A stretch of 64,000 bases of DNA from Selenomonas sputigena_A (GTDB taxonomy: Bacteria; Bacillota; Negativicutes; Selenomonadales; Selenomonadaceae), in assembly GCF_051603425.1 (NCBI RefSeq), contig NZ_CP194411.1, positions 992,001 through 1,056,000 on the forward strand, in the 5' to 3' direction. The notes beneath the pieces were generated by a model. The model was not told the DNA's origin. It searched no databases and saw only the letters and a program-made list of their open reading frames with translations. A program made the translations under genes and the position numbers. Numbering within the stretch: the first letter of the stretch is position 1; every line of letters starts with the position of its first letter. Shown here piece after piece: positions 42,784 to 49,860 of this stretch.

Positions 42784-43164
42784 TTATCTGCGGTGCAGAG
42801 CCGTCGTGCCGTCGATGAAGAGGTAATCGCTCGTTTCTCCCGCAAGGCGCCAGTCCATCTGTATGCCGCGCACCTTGTCGTTGTCCATGACCCAGAAGAT
42901 GGTCGTACCCATCGAGGGACCGTTTGCCAAATCCTCGTAGTCGAGGACTTCCCAGTCGTTGATCTTCCTGCCGTAAATCTCCAGGACGAGACGGTTGTTC
43001 CCGTCGAACCAAGCGCCCTCCATCATCTTCAAACGTGCATCAATAGCCTGTTGGCTCATCTTCCCCGGCATGTCCGCCGCCCCGTTCCCGGGCGCAGCCA
43101 ATGCCCCAGCTGCAGGGAAAAGCAAAACCACAGCGAAAACTGCCAGCAAACAGATTTTTTTCAT
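42784..43164 (-). CDS. Small exported protein of unknown function
   Basis: A 126-residue protein with a clear signal peptide (MKKICLLAVFAVVLLFPAAG, cleavage near GALAA). The mature part of about 100 residues contains MMEGAWFDGNNRLVLEIYGR and looks like a small beta-rich periplasmic domain resembling lipocalin-like or DUF-type stress proteins, without a firm match. The ATG follows TAGGAGGGG. It stands alone between purA and the oxidoreductase gene. Confidence 0.6.
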   Translation of the reverse strand: MKKICLLAVFAVVLLFPAAGALAAPGNGAADMPGKMSQQAIDARLKMMEGAWFDGNNRLVLEIYGRKINDWEVLDYEDLANGPSMGTTIFWVMDNDKVRGIQMDWRLAGETSDYLFIDGTTALHRR

Positions 43165-43307
43165 GATGCTCCCCTCCTAAACGCATACAGCCTTAGATTC
43201 TTTCGGGCAGGAAATCTTCACCCATATTATCGAGATTTTTTCCGGAAAAAGAAAGGTTTTTGCAGGCAAAGAAACGAGAGAGGCAGTATTTTCCTAAAAT
43301 TTTTCTT

Positions 43308-44288
43308 TTATGCCTCTTCCGGATATTTCAGCCCCCAAGACTTGCGCAGCCGCGTCATGATTTCCATGACGTCGGAGGTATAGTCCAGGTGCATGGCGTC
43401 CGTCTCGCCGGCAGCGGCGGCTTCCATGTCGAGGACTTCATAGCAGAGCGCATCGCCGGCAGAGCCTGCCGTGATTTCCTCGCGTCGGCCGTCCGCTGTC
43501 CAAACGACGGCGGCCTTGTCGGCGCGCGGGTAGTCGAAGATTTCCATATAGCCTTTGTCAAAGACGATCGTAGCGCGCTTCGGCTGTTTGGCATGAAGGG
43601 AAAGCGTGACAGCCGCCATCTCTTCCGCGCGGTTTTTCAGCAGGATGGACGACTGTTCATCGACGCCTGTCGGTGCAAACCGCACGGTGGAAAGCAGTTC
43701 TTCCGGCTTTGCGCTCATGAACCAACGCGCGCAGGAAAGCGCATAGATGCCGATGTCGAGGAGCGCCCCGCCCGCCAGATTCTTGTTGAAAAAGCGGCTC
43801 TTTTCGTCGTAGGGCTTATAGCTGCCGAAGTTCAGCTGGGCGAGGCGCAGGGCGCCGAGTGCGCCTGAGCGGACGCGTTCGGCCAGCTTTTTGAAAAGCG
43901 GCATGTGGTAAAGCGTCATGGCTTCGGCAAGCACAAGCTGCTTTTTTGCGGCAAGAGAGGCGGCGAGGGAAAGCTCGTCGCTGTTCAGAGTGATGGATTT
44001 TTCCGCGAGCACATGTCTGCCGGCTTCAAGCGCCCGGAGTATATAGGGCGCGTGGGTGTTGTGCGGCGTCGAGATATAGACGATATCGACGTCGGGATCG
44101 CGGAAAAGCTGCTCCGGTTTTTCGTAGACCTTTTCGATGCCGTACTTTGCGGCAAAGGCGCGCACCCGTTCGCTGTTTCTTGCCGCAGCGCCGTGAAAGC
44201 CGCCGCCAAGCCGCGCCATGGCCTCCGCCATTTCGCAGGCAATCGCGCCGCAGCCGAGTGTCGCCCAGGAAAAACGCATTTTTTCCAT
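43308..44288 (-). CDS. Gfo/Idh/MocA-family oxidoreductase
   Basis: A 326-residue NAD(P)-dependent dehydrogenase. The Rossmann start reads WATLGCGAIACEMAEAMARL. DVDIVYISTPHNTHAPYILRAL and GRHVLAEKSITLNSDE supply the family EKP-like lysine (here EKS). AGGALLDIGIYALSCARW is the C-terminal domain motif. The substrate is probably a polyol or sugar derivative, as for trans-dihydrobenzenediol or scyllo-inositol dehydrogenases; it cannot be fixed. It lies 9 nt after the MetE-like gene and is probably co-transcribed. Confidence 0.88.
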   Translation of the reverse strand: MEKMRFSWATLGCGAIACEMAEAMARLGGGFHGAAARNSERVRAFAAKYGIEKVYEKPEQLFRDPDVDIVYISTPHNTHAPYILRALEAGRHVLAEKSITLNSDELSLAASLAAKKQLVLAEAMTLYHMPLFKKLAERVRSGALGALRLAQLNFGSYKPYDEKSRFFNKNLAGGALLDIGIYALSCARWFMSAKPEELLSTVRFAPTGVDEQSSILLKNRAEEMAAVTLSLHAKQPKRATIVFDKGYMEIFDYPRADKAAVVWTADGRREEITAGSAGDALCYEVLDMEAAAAGETDAMHLDYTSDVMEIMTRLRKSWGLKYPEEA

Positions 44289-44297
44289 GGAAGTCCC

Positions 44298-45416
44298 TTA
44301 CTGCCAGACCGATTCGGCAATCTTGCGGATGAGGCGCAGCTTCTCCCACTGATCTTCCTCGGTCAGGATATTGCCCTCTTCCGTTGAGGAAAAGCCGCAC
44401 TGCGGGCTGAGGCAAAGCTGCTCCAGCGGCACATATTTTGCCGCCTCTTCGATGCGCCTCTTGACGGCGTCCTCGTCCTCCAGCTCTGCCGTTTTGGACG
44501 TTACGAGGCCGAGCACGACGCGCTGCTCTCGGATGTGCTGCAGCGGCTCAAAACCGCCGGCACGGTCGGAGTCGTATTCGAGGAAGAAGCCGTCGATATG
44601 GCAGCCGCCGAAAAGGATTTCTGCGACAGGCTCATAGCCGCCCGAGGAGAACCATGTCGAGCGGAAATTGCCGCGGCAAATATGCATGGTGATCGTCATA
44701 TCCGCGGGCTTTGCTTCGAGCGTGCGGTTGATCATCGCCACATAGGCGCGCTCGATTTTTTCCAGATCGAAGCCGCGCGCCTCGTAGGCTTTGCGCTTTT
44801 CCGGATCGCAGAATTCGCCCCACGATGTATCGTCGAGCTGGAGGTAGCGGCAGCCCGCTTCGTAGAAAGCGCGCACGGCCTTTTGATAGGCGAGTGCGAT
44901 GTCCTCGAAAAGAACCGCCTCGTCCTGGTAGCGCTCGATCGGCGCATAGTCCGTCGCGCGCACGCAGCAGATGAGGTGCAGCATGCTCGGCGAGGGGATC
45001 GTCATCTTCGCGAGTGCGTCGCCTGCAAGCGACTGCAGATAGCGGAAATGCGCCAAAAACGGATGGCTGCCGAAGTCCACCTTGCCGCTGATCTTCACGG
45101 TCGCAGCCTTCGGCTGGGCGCCCTTGAAGGCTACGGACCAATGCTCCGCCCCGATTTCCTCGATGCCCTCCAGGGCGGCGAGGAAGTCGAGATGCCAATA
45201 GCGGCGGCGGAACTCGCCGTCCGTCACGGCCTTGAGGCCGACTTCTTTCTCCTTTGCCACGAGTTCGCGGATCGCTGCATCTTCCGCCTCTTCGAGCTCC
45301 TGTGCCGTGATCTTGCCGGATGCGAACGCTTCGCGCTTCTCCTTCAGCGCCGCAGGGCGCAGAAAGCTCCCCACGATATCATAGCGAAAAGGCGGTCGAT
45401 TCTCTGTATTTGCCAT
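44298..45416 (-). CDS. Cobalamin-independent methionine synthase-like protein (YxjG/YxjH type)
   Basis: A 372-residue protein matching the C-terminal catalytic half of MetE. DIVGSFLRPAALKEKREAF and DGEFRRRYWHLDFL open it. CRYLQLDDTSWGEF and ITMHICRGNFRSTW provide metal and substrate residues, and LCLSPQCGFSSTEEGN carries the last zinc Cys. Stand-alone proteins of this kind (YxjG/YxjH) are thought to methylate homocysteine or related thiols with a methyl donor other than triglutamyl folate. The ATG at 45416 follows GGAGGAAATTCC. A MITE-like element lies just upstream. Confidence 0.88.
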   Translation of the reverse strand: MANTENRPPFRYDIVGSFLRPAALKEKREAFASGKITAQELEEAEDAAIRELVAKEKEVGLKAVTDGEFRRRYWHLDFLAALEGIEEIGAEHWSVAFKGAQPKAATVKISGKVDFGSHPFLAHFRYLQSLAGDALAKMTIPSPSMLHLICCVRATDYAPIERYQDEAVLFEDIALAYQKAVRAFYEAGCRYLQLDDTSWGEFCDPEKRKAYEARGFDLEKIERAYVAMINRTLEAKPADMTITMHICRGNFRSTWFSSGGYEPVAEILFGGCHIDGFFLEYDSDRAGGFEPLQHIREQRVVLGLVTSKTAELEDEDAVKRRIEEAAKYVPLEQLCLSPQCGFSSTEEGNILTEEDQWEKLRLIRKIAESVWQ

Positions 45417-45478
45417 GGAATTTCCTCCTTGCCAATGCCTTTGCCTGCATCTTCTTTGCTGCAGGCTTCTTTCTTTTA

Positions 45479-45637
45479 GGAAGCGCTGATAAATTCAGCC
45501 CGCCATCTCGGCGCATCTTTTCCGCTCGTTCCGCGTCGGCAACTCCTCCGCATAGCCCCACTATGCGTCCGGGTTGTCTCCTTGATCGAACGAAAAATCT
45601 GCACCCATCGGACAGACTTCATTTTATCAGTGCTTCC
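45479..45637. mobile_element. MITE-like element, copy A (159 bp)
   Basis: Ends: GGAAGCGCTGATAAATTCAG on the left and CTTCATTTTATCAGTGCTTCC (shown as two parts CTTCATTTTATCAG and TGCTTCC) on the right are inverted copies. The inside is also an imperfect palindrome (GGCGCATCTTTTCCGCTCG against CGAACGAAAAATCTGC) centred on CATAGCCCCACTATG. It has no ORF of its own. It lies in the gap between the MetE-like and DUF805 genes. Confidence 0.85.
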
Positions 45638-45709
45638 TTTATTTTATCACAAATGATAGCCGAGCGGCATACTGGACAGCAAAGAAATACCGTTGGATGG
45701 GATGGGGCG

Positions 45710-46192
45710 TCAAGAGGTGTGCTTTTCTTCCGGCAAACCGATGAGCAGGAAGAGGAATTGGCCGATCCATGGCGTGAGGCCGAGCAGGCACATGAGGCCG
45801 GCTCCGAGGCCGAGAGAATCCTGCCCCGGGGGCGTGTATTCGGACCAGTGCGCGGATACGTCGTCGATAAAAGCATTGCCTGCCAAGAAATAGAGAAGGG
45901 AAGAGAGCGGCCCAAGGAGCGCCCAGAGGCCGCAGTGTCCCAGGGCGTGCAGGCGGCGCGCAGCGAGGGACGTCTGGGAGATATAGAGCGGCAGCAGGAG
46001 AAGGAGTACGCCGCGGGACGGCGTGTCTGTGGAAAACTCGGGCGGAGCCATGAAATTGGCGATCAAGAACAGGATGGCTCCGATATGGAAAACAAAAATT
46101 TCCAGAGTGACAAGAGCCCCCCAAGCAAAGAGATAATCGTGGCGCGATATATTTCCCCGGCAGGAGAAAAGGAAGCGCAGAATTTTATCCAT
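45710..46192 (-). CDS. DUF805 membrane protein
   Basis: A 160-residue membrane protein. The N-terminus MDKILRFLFSCRGNISRHDY and later LAARRLHALGHCGLWALL match the DUF805 (YhaH) family, whose role is unknown. Four membrane segments are visible. The ATG at 46192 follows GGAGGAGG; the longer frame upstream overlaps the permease stop and is not coding. It lies 19 nt after the permease and is probably co-transcribed. Confidence 0.82.
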   Translation of the reverse strand: MDKILRFLFSCRGNISRHDYLFAWGALVTLEIFVFHIGAILFLIANFMAPPEFSTDTPSRGVLLLLLPLYISQTSLAARRLHALGHCGLWALLGPLSSLLYFLAGNAFIDDVSAHWSEYTPPGQDSLGLGAGLMCLLGLTPWIGQFLFLLIGLPEEKHTS

Positions 46193-46211
46193 AGGAAGCC
46201 TCCTCCGGCGC

Positions 46212-47624
46212 TTATCGTTTCGCCTCTTTTGCCGCCTCTTCTGCGGCGCGGCGGCCGATGACGCTGTGGGCGCGGCTGTAGCCGAAGTAGACGCAGAGGC
46301 CGAAGAGGAGCCAAAAGCCGAAGCGGTGCCAGGTGGCAAGCGGCAGATTCGCCATGAGGTAGCCGCAGGAAAGGACGGCGAGCGGGGCTATGATCCAGAC
46401 GGCGGGGCATTTGAAGTTGCGCTTCAATCCCGGCTCTGTTTTTCGGAGCACCATGACGCCGATCGAAGCGATGAGGAAGGCGGAGAGGGTGCCGATGTTC
46501 GCCATTTCGGCAATCATGCCGATGGGGAAGAAGCCTGCGATTACAGAAACGAAAATGGCGCCGAGGATTGTCACGCGGTACGGCGTATGAAAGCGGCGGT
46601 GGATCTTGCAGACGTTGGCAGGCACCATGCCGTCGCGGCTCATGGCGAAGAAGATGCGCGACTGGCCGTAGAGGATGACGAGGAGCACGGTCGTGATGCC
46701 GCAGATGGCGCCGACGGCGACGATGGCGGAGCCGACATTGTAGCCGATGTGGCGCAGCGCAAAAGCGACGGGTTCCGCCGTGTCGAGCATACCGTAGGGC
46801 ACGATGCCGGTGAGGACGGCGGCGACGACGGCATAGAGGAGCGTGCAGATGAAGAGCGAGCCGATGATGCCGATGGGCAGATCGCGCGCCGCATTGCGGC
46901 ACTCCTCCGCCGTTGTGGCAACGGCATCGAAGCCGATATAGGCGAAGAAGACGATGGCGGCGCCGGAGACGATGCCGCTGTAGCCGAAGGGCAGGAATGG
47001 CTCCCAATTCGTCGCGTCGACATGCGGCGCAGCGAGCGCGAGGAAGAGGAAGATGGCGCCGAGCTTGACGAAGACGAGGATGCGGTTGAGCTTGACGCTC
47101 TCCTTCGTACCGCGCACGAGGAGAAATGAGAGAAAGAGCGTGATGAGGACGGCAGGCAGGTTGAAGAGGCCGCCGTCGGCCGGGGCGACGACGAACTCAT
47201 GCGGCATCTGAAGCCCCGCCGAGGCGAAGAGGCCGACGACATAGCCCGACCAGCCGACGGCGACGGCGCTCGAAGTGACGGTATACTCCAGGATGAGGTT
47301 CCAGCCCACGATGAAGGCGATGAATTCGCCTAAAGAAGCATAGGTGTAGGTATAGGCGCTGCCCGATGCCGGCACGATGGAGGCGAATTCGGCATAGGCA
47401 AGGCCCGCGAGCGCGCAGGTGAGACCCGAGAGGATGAAGGAGAGCGGTACGGCAGGCCCTGCATATTTGGCAGCGGCGACGCCCGTGAGGACGAAGATGC
47501 CCGTGCCGATGACGGCGCCGATGCCGAGCATGAGGAGATCGAGAGCGGTGAGGTTTTTCAGCATTCCGGAAGCTGCGGCAGCCGCCTGCAGTTCGTCGAT
47601 GCTTTTCTTGCGAAAGAGATCCAT
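46212..47624 (-). CDS. APC-family amino acid permease
   Basis: A 470-residue inner-membrane transporter with about twelve hydrophobic segments. It starts MDLFRKKSIDELQAAAAASG and has the substrate-site motif GIGAVIGTGIFVLTGVAA in the first span and FFAYIGFDAVATTAEECRNA in the sixth. Both are typical of the cationic amino acid transporter branch (YfnA/CAT). The substrate is uncertain. The ATG follows AAAGGAAA. The DNA is very GC-rich here compared with the 30-40 kb island. Confidence 0.9.
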   Translation of the reverse strand: MDLFRKKSIDELQAAAAASGMLKNLTALDLLMLGIGAVIGTGIFVLTGVAAAKYAGPAVPLSFILSGLTCALAGLAYAEFASIVPASGSAYTYTYASLGEFIAFIVGWNLILEYTVTSSAVAVGWSGYVVGLFASAGLQMPHEFVVAPADGGLFNLPAVLITLFLSFLLVRGTKESVKLNRILVFVKLGAIFLFLALAAPHVDATNWEPFLPFGYSGIVSGAAIVFFAYIGFDAVATTAEECRNAARDLPIGIIGSLFICTLLYAVVAAVLTGIVPYGMLDTAEPVAFALRHIGYNVGSAIVAVGAICGITTVLLVILYGQSRIFFAMSRDGMVPANVCKIHRRFHTPYRVTILGAIFVSVIAGFFPIGMIAEMANIGTLSAFLIASIGVMVLRKTEPGLKRNFKCPAVWIIAPLAVLSCGYLMANLPLATWHRFGFWLLFGLCVYFGYSRAHSVIGRRAAEEAAKEAKR

Positions 47625-47765
47625 AAGTCATTGTTTCCTTTGCGAAAAAATTTGGGATGGATAAACAGCGGCGTTCCCCGACAAACAGCGATTTTCCGCC
47701 GTATGAAGCATGGACGCCCCGGAGCCACGAATTTTCATCGTCTCCCAGCGGCTCCCGTCATGCTG

Positions 47766-47818
47766 CTTATTATACTGCCAAACCGGCCATTCATGCAACA
47801 AGCCTTGGATTTGCAAGG
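47766..47818 (+). repeat. 53-bp direct repeat left of hicAB module 1
   Basis: Begins CTTATTATACTGCCAAACCG and ends CTTGGATTTGCAAGG. It is identical over 53 bp to 48857-48909. The two copies bracket hicB and hicA. The stretch 47819-48059 holds no gene I can support. Confidence 0.9.
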
Positions 47819-48059
47819 ATTGCTGCATTTTTACGTGTCGCTTGCGTACCATTTGTCTACAAATGAAAAGCGGTCTTACTCCATACGAAATATGGAGCAA
47901 AACCGCATAAATCAGCGTAATTCTACGACAGAGGCTTATTTTCTTGTCCGCTTAACAGGGAGCAGTCCATGCGCTTTGGGGGCTTTTCGCATGCTGGAAC
48001 GGTTTCACTATCACATTTTAGCTGCCATAGTATGGCATATTTGCCTGTTCGTGTGCAAG

Positions 48060-48464
48060 TCAAACGGAAAGCCGATCGCGCAGGGCGGCCTGTAGGATCT
48101 GTGAGAAGTTGAGACGTTCTTTTTCGGCAAGTTCGTTGAGATACCAAGGGATGGTGATGGTTTTCTTCACGGGGCGGTTGTTCATCTCGGCGCGTATGGC
48201 GAACATATTCGCATCAAGCAGGCAGAGGGTGTCGCCTTCTCTTGTCCGAAGAGTGTCGAGCGCACTGGGATGGGGGATGTCTGTGCCGTCCTGCTCCATG
48301 CCCCAGAGGTGCAGGGAGAGCCCTTCCTTTGCAGCAGCGGCGGCCTCGTCGGCGGTCGCGCCCGTTGCAATGCAGCCGGGCAGATCGGGAAAGTATACGC
48401 CGTAATGCCCGTTTGTCTTTTGCAGAATGGCGGGATATGTATAGTGATCGGGAAGATGCGTCAT
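48060..48464 (-). CDS. hicB: HicB-family antitoxin (module 1)
   Basis: A 134-residue antitoxin. The partial RNase-H-like HicB domain reads YPAILQKTNGHYGVYFPDLP, then GCIATGATADEAAAAAKEGL. A C-terminal ribbon-helix-helix (KKTITIPWYLNELAEKERLN, FSQILQAALRD) would bind the operator and autorepress. ATG 48464 follows AAGGAGG; the frame reaches 48488 but without a ribosome site. It lies 13 nt after hicA. It neutralises the HicA toxin by direct binding in known systems. Confidence 0.9.
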   Translation of the reverse strand: MTHLPDHYTYPAILQKTNGHYGVYFPDLPGCIATGATADEAAAAAKEGLSLHLWGMEQDGTDIPHPSALDTLRTREGDTLCLLDANMFAIRAEMNNRPVKKTITIPWYLNELAEKERLNFSQILQAALRDRLSV

Positions 48465-48477
48465 CGTATAGACCTCC

Positions 48478-48678
48478 TTAACGGTCAAGCAGTCCTGCTT
48501 GTGTCAATATGGATTTCTCCATGTCGAGGGAAACATCGTCGCTTTCGCGATGTCCGGAGATCGTGACACGTCCGGGCTTCGTCGGATGCTTGAATTGACG
48601 ATGCGAGCCTTTTTGCGCGACGAGTTTCCAGCCGTCCGCTTTGATGATGCGCAAGAGATCTCGCACTTTTCTCGGCAT
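48478..48678 (-). CDS. hicA: HicA-family mRNA interferase toxin (module 1)
   Basis: A 66-residue toxin with the dsRNA-binding-like HicA fold: MPRKVRDLLRIIKADGWKLV, then GSHRQFKHPTKPGRVTISGH with the catalytic His in GSHRQF. HicA cleaves mRNA on the ribosome and is blocked by HicB. ATG 48678 follows GAAGGAGG. It is upstream of hicB as in most modules. The pair sits between 53-bp direct repeats. Confidence 0.9.
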   Translation of the reverse strand: MPRKVRDLLRIIKADGWKLVAQKGSHRQFKHPTKPGRVTISGHRESDDVSLDMEKSILTQAGLLDR

Positions 48679-48856
48679 GGGTTTTCCTCCTTCACTATAT
48701 TGCACATGGCATGTATGTGTACATGGTTTCGATAAGTCTGGTACGATGACAGAAAGCCCTATATGCGCCGATGAGGTTTGTGTATGCTGTTTTGAAACGG
48801 GAGATGGGATTTGATCGAAATCATCGATAAACAACAGCCCGCTATAGACCTCCCCA

Positions 48857-48909
48857 CTTATTATACTGCCAAACCGGCCATTCATGCAACAAGCCTTGGA
48901 TTTGCAAGG
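48857..48909 (+). repeat. 53-bp direct repeat right of hicAB module 1
   Basis: Exact copy of 47766-47818, same orientation. The bases 48679-48856, upstream of hicA, are free of genes and should hold its promoter. Confidence 0.9.
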
Positions 48910-48940
48910 CTTTCGCTTGATGTAGTTTCAAAAGCGTATG

Positions 48941-49154
48941 ATGCTCGGGGATGTCCTATATGTGCATAAAAAACTTGGATTGGATGAAGCGCCGGACGGC
49001 AAGACGACGACTTTGACGGAGGCACAGTGGCCCACGGTGCGCATTTGAAGAGCGTGTGGCATTGCAGATTTCGGAGGAAATAAAAAAAGATGCCGACTTC
49101 TCTGCAAATCCTGATCCCAAATCAGGGGGAGAGAAATCGACACCCCTTTGTTAA
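48941..49154 (+). pseudogene. Frameshifted gene remnant of unknown family
   Basis: ATG 48941 opens a frame (MLGDVLYVHKKLGLDEAPDG, KTTTLTEAQWPTV) that looks coding. After one extra base near 49040 the sense continues in another frame (AFEERVALQISEEIKKDADF, SANPDPKSGGEKSTPLC). The tail is repeated downstream at 49248-49332. The family is not recognised. It could be the end of a decayed transposase, but that is a guess. Confidence 0.4.
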
Positions 49155-49247
49155 AAATAGTATAGCAAAGTGGTGGGTGGATGTCAAGGATATAAAATCG
49201 TCCAAGTACTATGAGGAAGATTTGACAACCGTGGAGGCAACAGAAAA

Positions 49248-49348
49248 AGGCGCCGACTTCTCTGCAGGTCCTGACGCCAAACCAGGGGGAGAAAAATCGA
49301 CACCTTTTATTAAGAAGAATATAGCAAAATGATGGGTGGATGTCAAGG
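49248..49348 (+). repeat. Second copy of a decayed coding tail (about 100 bp)
   Basis: GCCGACTTCTCTGCA...CCAGGGGGAGA...AATCGACACC...ATAGCAAA...GGGTGGATGTCAAGG recurs from 49092-49190 with scattered changes. This copy encodes ADFSAGPDAKPGGEKSTPFI and KKNIAK before TGA at 49330. The two copies are 158 bp apart and lie downstream of nrdG. Confidence 0.6.
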
Positions 49349-49353
49349 TGGTT

Positions 49354-49860
49354 TTAGCGGGCTTCTTCCCAGAGGACGAGCGCGTGTTTCTCGCGTGTTT
49401 TTTTCATGTCGATGAGCCTTTGGTTGCGGCTGCCGCGGAAGGGGAGCGTGAGGTCGCGTTCGCCTTCGCGGTAGTCGCCGTCGACGAGGACGTCGGTTTC
49501 ACCGAGGAGCGCTGCAATGCCCTCATCGTGCATGTTTTCAAGCGTTTCGAGCGTATATCCCGTATAGACCCAGACATCAAGGCCATGCGCGTGCACTTCG
49601 CGGGCGAGTGCGGCAAGCGGCGCGGCCTGGCAGAAGGGTTCGCCGCCGGAGAGGGTGATGCCTCTGAGCAGCGGATTTTCGAGGATTTCTGCCAGGATGG
49701 TTTCCGCCTCGACGTTTACGCCGCCCTCGAAATCGTGCGTTGCGGGATTCTGGCAGCCAAGGCAGTGGTGCGGGCAGCCCTGGGCGAAGAGGGTGTAGCG
49801 CATGCCCGCGCCGTCGACGATGGAATCTGCGGCTTTGCCTGCGAGTTTAATGGACATCAT
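49354..49860 (-). CDS. nrdG: Anaerobic ribonucleotide reductase activating protein
   Basis: NrdG (168 residues) is a radical-SAM enzyme that installs the glycyl radical on NrdD. The iron-sulfur motif is CPHHCLGC (Cys-x3-Cys-x2-Cys) near residue 29, followed by NPATHDFEGG and the SAM motif TLSGGEPFCQA. The start (ATG 49860 or 49857) lies within the last codons of nrdD, an overlap of 11-14 nt, so translation is coupled. Confidence 0.95.
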   Translation of the reverse strand: MMSIKLAGKAADSIVDGAGMRYTLFAQGCPHHCLGCQNPATHDFEGGVNVEAETILAEILENPLLRGITLSGGEPFCQAAPLAALAREVHAHGLDVWVYTGYTLETLENMHDEGIAALLGETDVLVDGDYREGERDLTLPFRGSRNQRLIDMKKTREKHALVLWEEAR

